Part shown: piece by piece, positions 5,026 through 6,214 of the stretch
How the letters are laid out: each line of letters opens with the position of its first letter
Numbering within the stretch: position 1 is the first letter of the stretch
Assembly: GCA_002312935.1 (NCBI GenBank)
Contig: DCAT01000020.1
Span: 24,666 to 30,879 of the forward strand
DNA: 6,214 bases
Origin: Oceanospirillaceae bacterium UBA1126
GTDB taxonomy: Bacteria > Pseudomonadota > Gammaproteobacteria > Pseudomonadales > Balneatricaceae
Reading direction: 5' to 3'
Translations under genes and position numbers: made by a program
Notes under the pieces: model-generated
What the model saw: the letters and a program-made list of their open reading frames with translations, nothing else
Told to the model about the DNA's origin: nothing
Database searches by the model: none

Positions 5026-6214
5026 CTAGGTTTTCACGTTTAGCTCTAGTACAGGCTTGCCCGTGGCAATAGCACTAATTTTTGCTTCTACAAATAATTC
5101 GCCATCCAGTTCTGAAATCACATGTTTATTATCTTGCCGAATAATAATATCTACGTCGCCAGCTCCTGCAGATTTAGCCAAGGTGTGGGCTTGTCGTTTA
5201 ACAATAGCTTCAGCTTGACTAACTGCGTCTGCTAAATCTGTAGAGTCAAATGGGGTTGCACCGTTGAAGACACGAAAAATACCTTGAGTGGGTTGAGTAA
5301 TAATAATTTCTGAACGCTGTACTACGCTGCCCATAACTGCACCAACGGCGTTTGCTACATGGCCGTATTGGGGCAATATTAGGTCTAAGCTAAGACTCTT
5401 GGCCGCTTTTGGATAATAGGTTGCTGCTGGCGCACCCACTGCAACAAGTGGATGGCTTTTGCCGAAGTTAATACCGAATAAGGCATTGTTATCATCTTTA
5501 TTGCCATTTTTAAGGATAAGTTTGCCCATTAATGCTGCCAAGTTTTTAGAGCGTGCTTCATTCAGCAGGTTTTCTTGGTGCAGGCCTGCTTCTAACAAGG
5601 TTTGACAGATGGCGTCATTCATCAAAGTAAACACCCTTTGTGCAGGTTCTTGTGCATTGCCTTTTTCCCAAGAACCGAAACCATAAAGGTAGCGCATTTG
5701 GCGTGCCCAAATTTGCGCTGCAAGCTTTGCGCCCTCAACACTCCAGTGGCTGCTGTTGCCCAGCACGTGGGCAGCGTCTGACGGTGTAAAACCAGAATAG
5801 ATCACCATGCCTTTGCGTTCTAAGCGGGCCATAGCTTTAGCTAAATCTTGGTTGTTAAACACCAAGGTTTCCATCTCTGCTGGCTCATGCTCCAGCATTT
5901 CCCATGCTTGGTGTTCAATAGGAGTAAACTGGTTGATGAGCGCTTGGTTGCGCTCTAAGCGCGTAACAAAACGGTTATGCCTTGGAGTAGGGGTGTCATC
6001 CAAGTGGGCCTGTAGGCGCTTTAAAACTGTGGGATATTGGTGAGCTAACAAACTTAATGGCACTACGCGCCTTGGGCCTAAAGCCACACTACCCGCGTGA
6101 AAACGTACTTCACTGTCGCCACCTAAGCCTATAGAGTAAACCTTTACGGTTTCTACCATAGGTTGCCAATCGCCTACGCGGGCGCCCTCACTAGCCAGTT
6201 CAGGCTGTCCATTG
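5026..6214 (-). CDS. Hydantoinase/oxoprolinase family protein (HyuA-type), C-terminal part only
   Basis: The frame is open from the right edge to the TAG at 5026-5028, giving 395 visible residues. The first in-frame Met (6157-6159) is internal: the codons before it continue the protein (P-E-L-A-S-E-G-A-R-V-G-D-W-Q-P). Family members of this ASKHA-fold group are around 650-700 residues, so roughly the N-terminal 270-300, including the first nucleotide-binding lobe, lie outside. Visible motifs in order are S-I-G-L-G-G-D-S (fragment residues 27-34), F-T-P-S-D-A-A-H-V-L-G (142-152), V-G-A-P-A (259-263) and L-P-Q-Y-G-H-V-A-N-A-V-G-A-V (280-293). Characterised relatives are ATP-dependent cyclic-amide hydrolases (N-methylhydantoinase, 5-oxoprolinase) or, with partner subunits, acetone/acetophenone carboxylases. 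The substrate cannot be read here. Residues about 100-140 look like a small winged-helix insert before the F-T-P-S-D motif. It converges on the HlyU-domain gene and is not co-transcribed with the beta-alanine genes. Confidence 0.88.
   Translation of the reverse strand, partial: NGQPELASEGARVGDWQPMVETVKVYSIGLGGDSEVRFHAGSVALGPRRVVPLSLLAHQYPTVLKRLQAHLDDTPTPRHNRFVTRLERNQALINQFTPIEHQAWEMLEHEPAEMETLVFNNQDLAKAMARLERKGMVIYSGFTPSDAAHVLGNSSHWSVEGAKLAAQIWARQMRYLYGFGSWEKGNAQEPAQRVFTLMNDAICQTLLEAGLHQENLLNEARSKNLAALMGKLILKNGNKDDNNALFGINFGKSHPLVAVGAPAATYYPKAAKSLSLDLILPQYGHVANAVGAVMGSVVQRSEIIITQPTQGIFRVFNGATPFDSTDLADAVSQAEAIVKRQAHTLAKSAGAGDVDIIIRQDNKHVISELDGELFVEAKISAIATGKPVLELNVKT

Noticed and set aside
5807..6043. 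78-codon + strand frame opposite the hydantoinase-type gene
   Set aside because: It is antisense to a clear family member, low in complexity and without a convincing start signal.
6157..6159. ATG as the true start of the hydantoinase-type gene
   Set aside because: The frame continues without a stop to the window edge and the upstream residues fit the family, so this Met is internal.
1..6214. Mobile element, prophage, CRISPR, defence or toxin-antitoxin system
   Set aside because: No transposase, integrase, regularly spaced repeats, paired small genes or terminal inverted repeats were seen; base composition looks even across the window.

Overview
The window reads as ordinary chromosome of a Gram-negative proteobacterium. 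GC content looks intermediate. Gene content and protein style suggest a marine or environmental gammaproteobacterium, but that placement is an inference with no marker gene behind it. There are six protein genes, two of them cut by the window edges. There are no RNA genes, insertion sequences, CRISPR arrays, phage genes or toxin-antitoxin pairs.

Left part (1-1330): the 3' end of an M24-family metallohydrolase on the + strand, resembling the ectoine hydrolase/creatinase/Xaa-Pro peptidase group, meets a LysR-type regulator on the - strand. Their stop codons overlap in one TTAA. A likely terminator for the M24 gene lies antisense inside the regulator's 3' end.

Centre (1331-4415): a 104-bp divergent regulatory region full of GTTAA/TTAAC half-sites separates the regulator from a two-gene unit. 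That unit encodes a class III omega-amino acid:pyruvate (beta-alanine) transaminase and a CoA-acylating (methyl)malonate-semialdehyde dehydrogenase. Together they should convert beta-alanine to malonate semialdehyde and then to acetyl-CoA + CO2. The arrangement LysR <- -> transaminase - dehydrogenase matches the beta-alanine (bau-type) loci of pseudomonads. A strong rho-independent terminator closes the unit.

Right part (4416-6214): a small HlyU-domain (PF10115-type) protein of unknown role comes first. It is followed by a 210-bp convergent intergenic region with two stem-loops, then the C-terminal 395 residues of a hydantoinase/oxoprolinase (HyuA-type) protein on the - strand that runs off the right edge.

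I found no clear new biological system. The points most worth checking are the operator array in the divergent promoter, the terminator hidden in the lysR coding sequence, the hairpin between the two catabolic genes, and a winged-helix-like insert in the hydantoinase-family protein.
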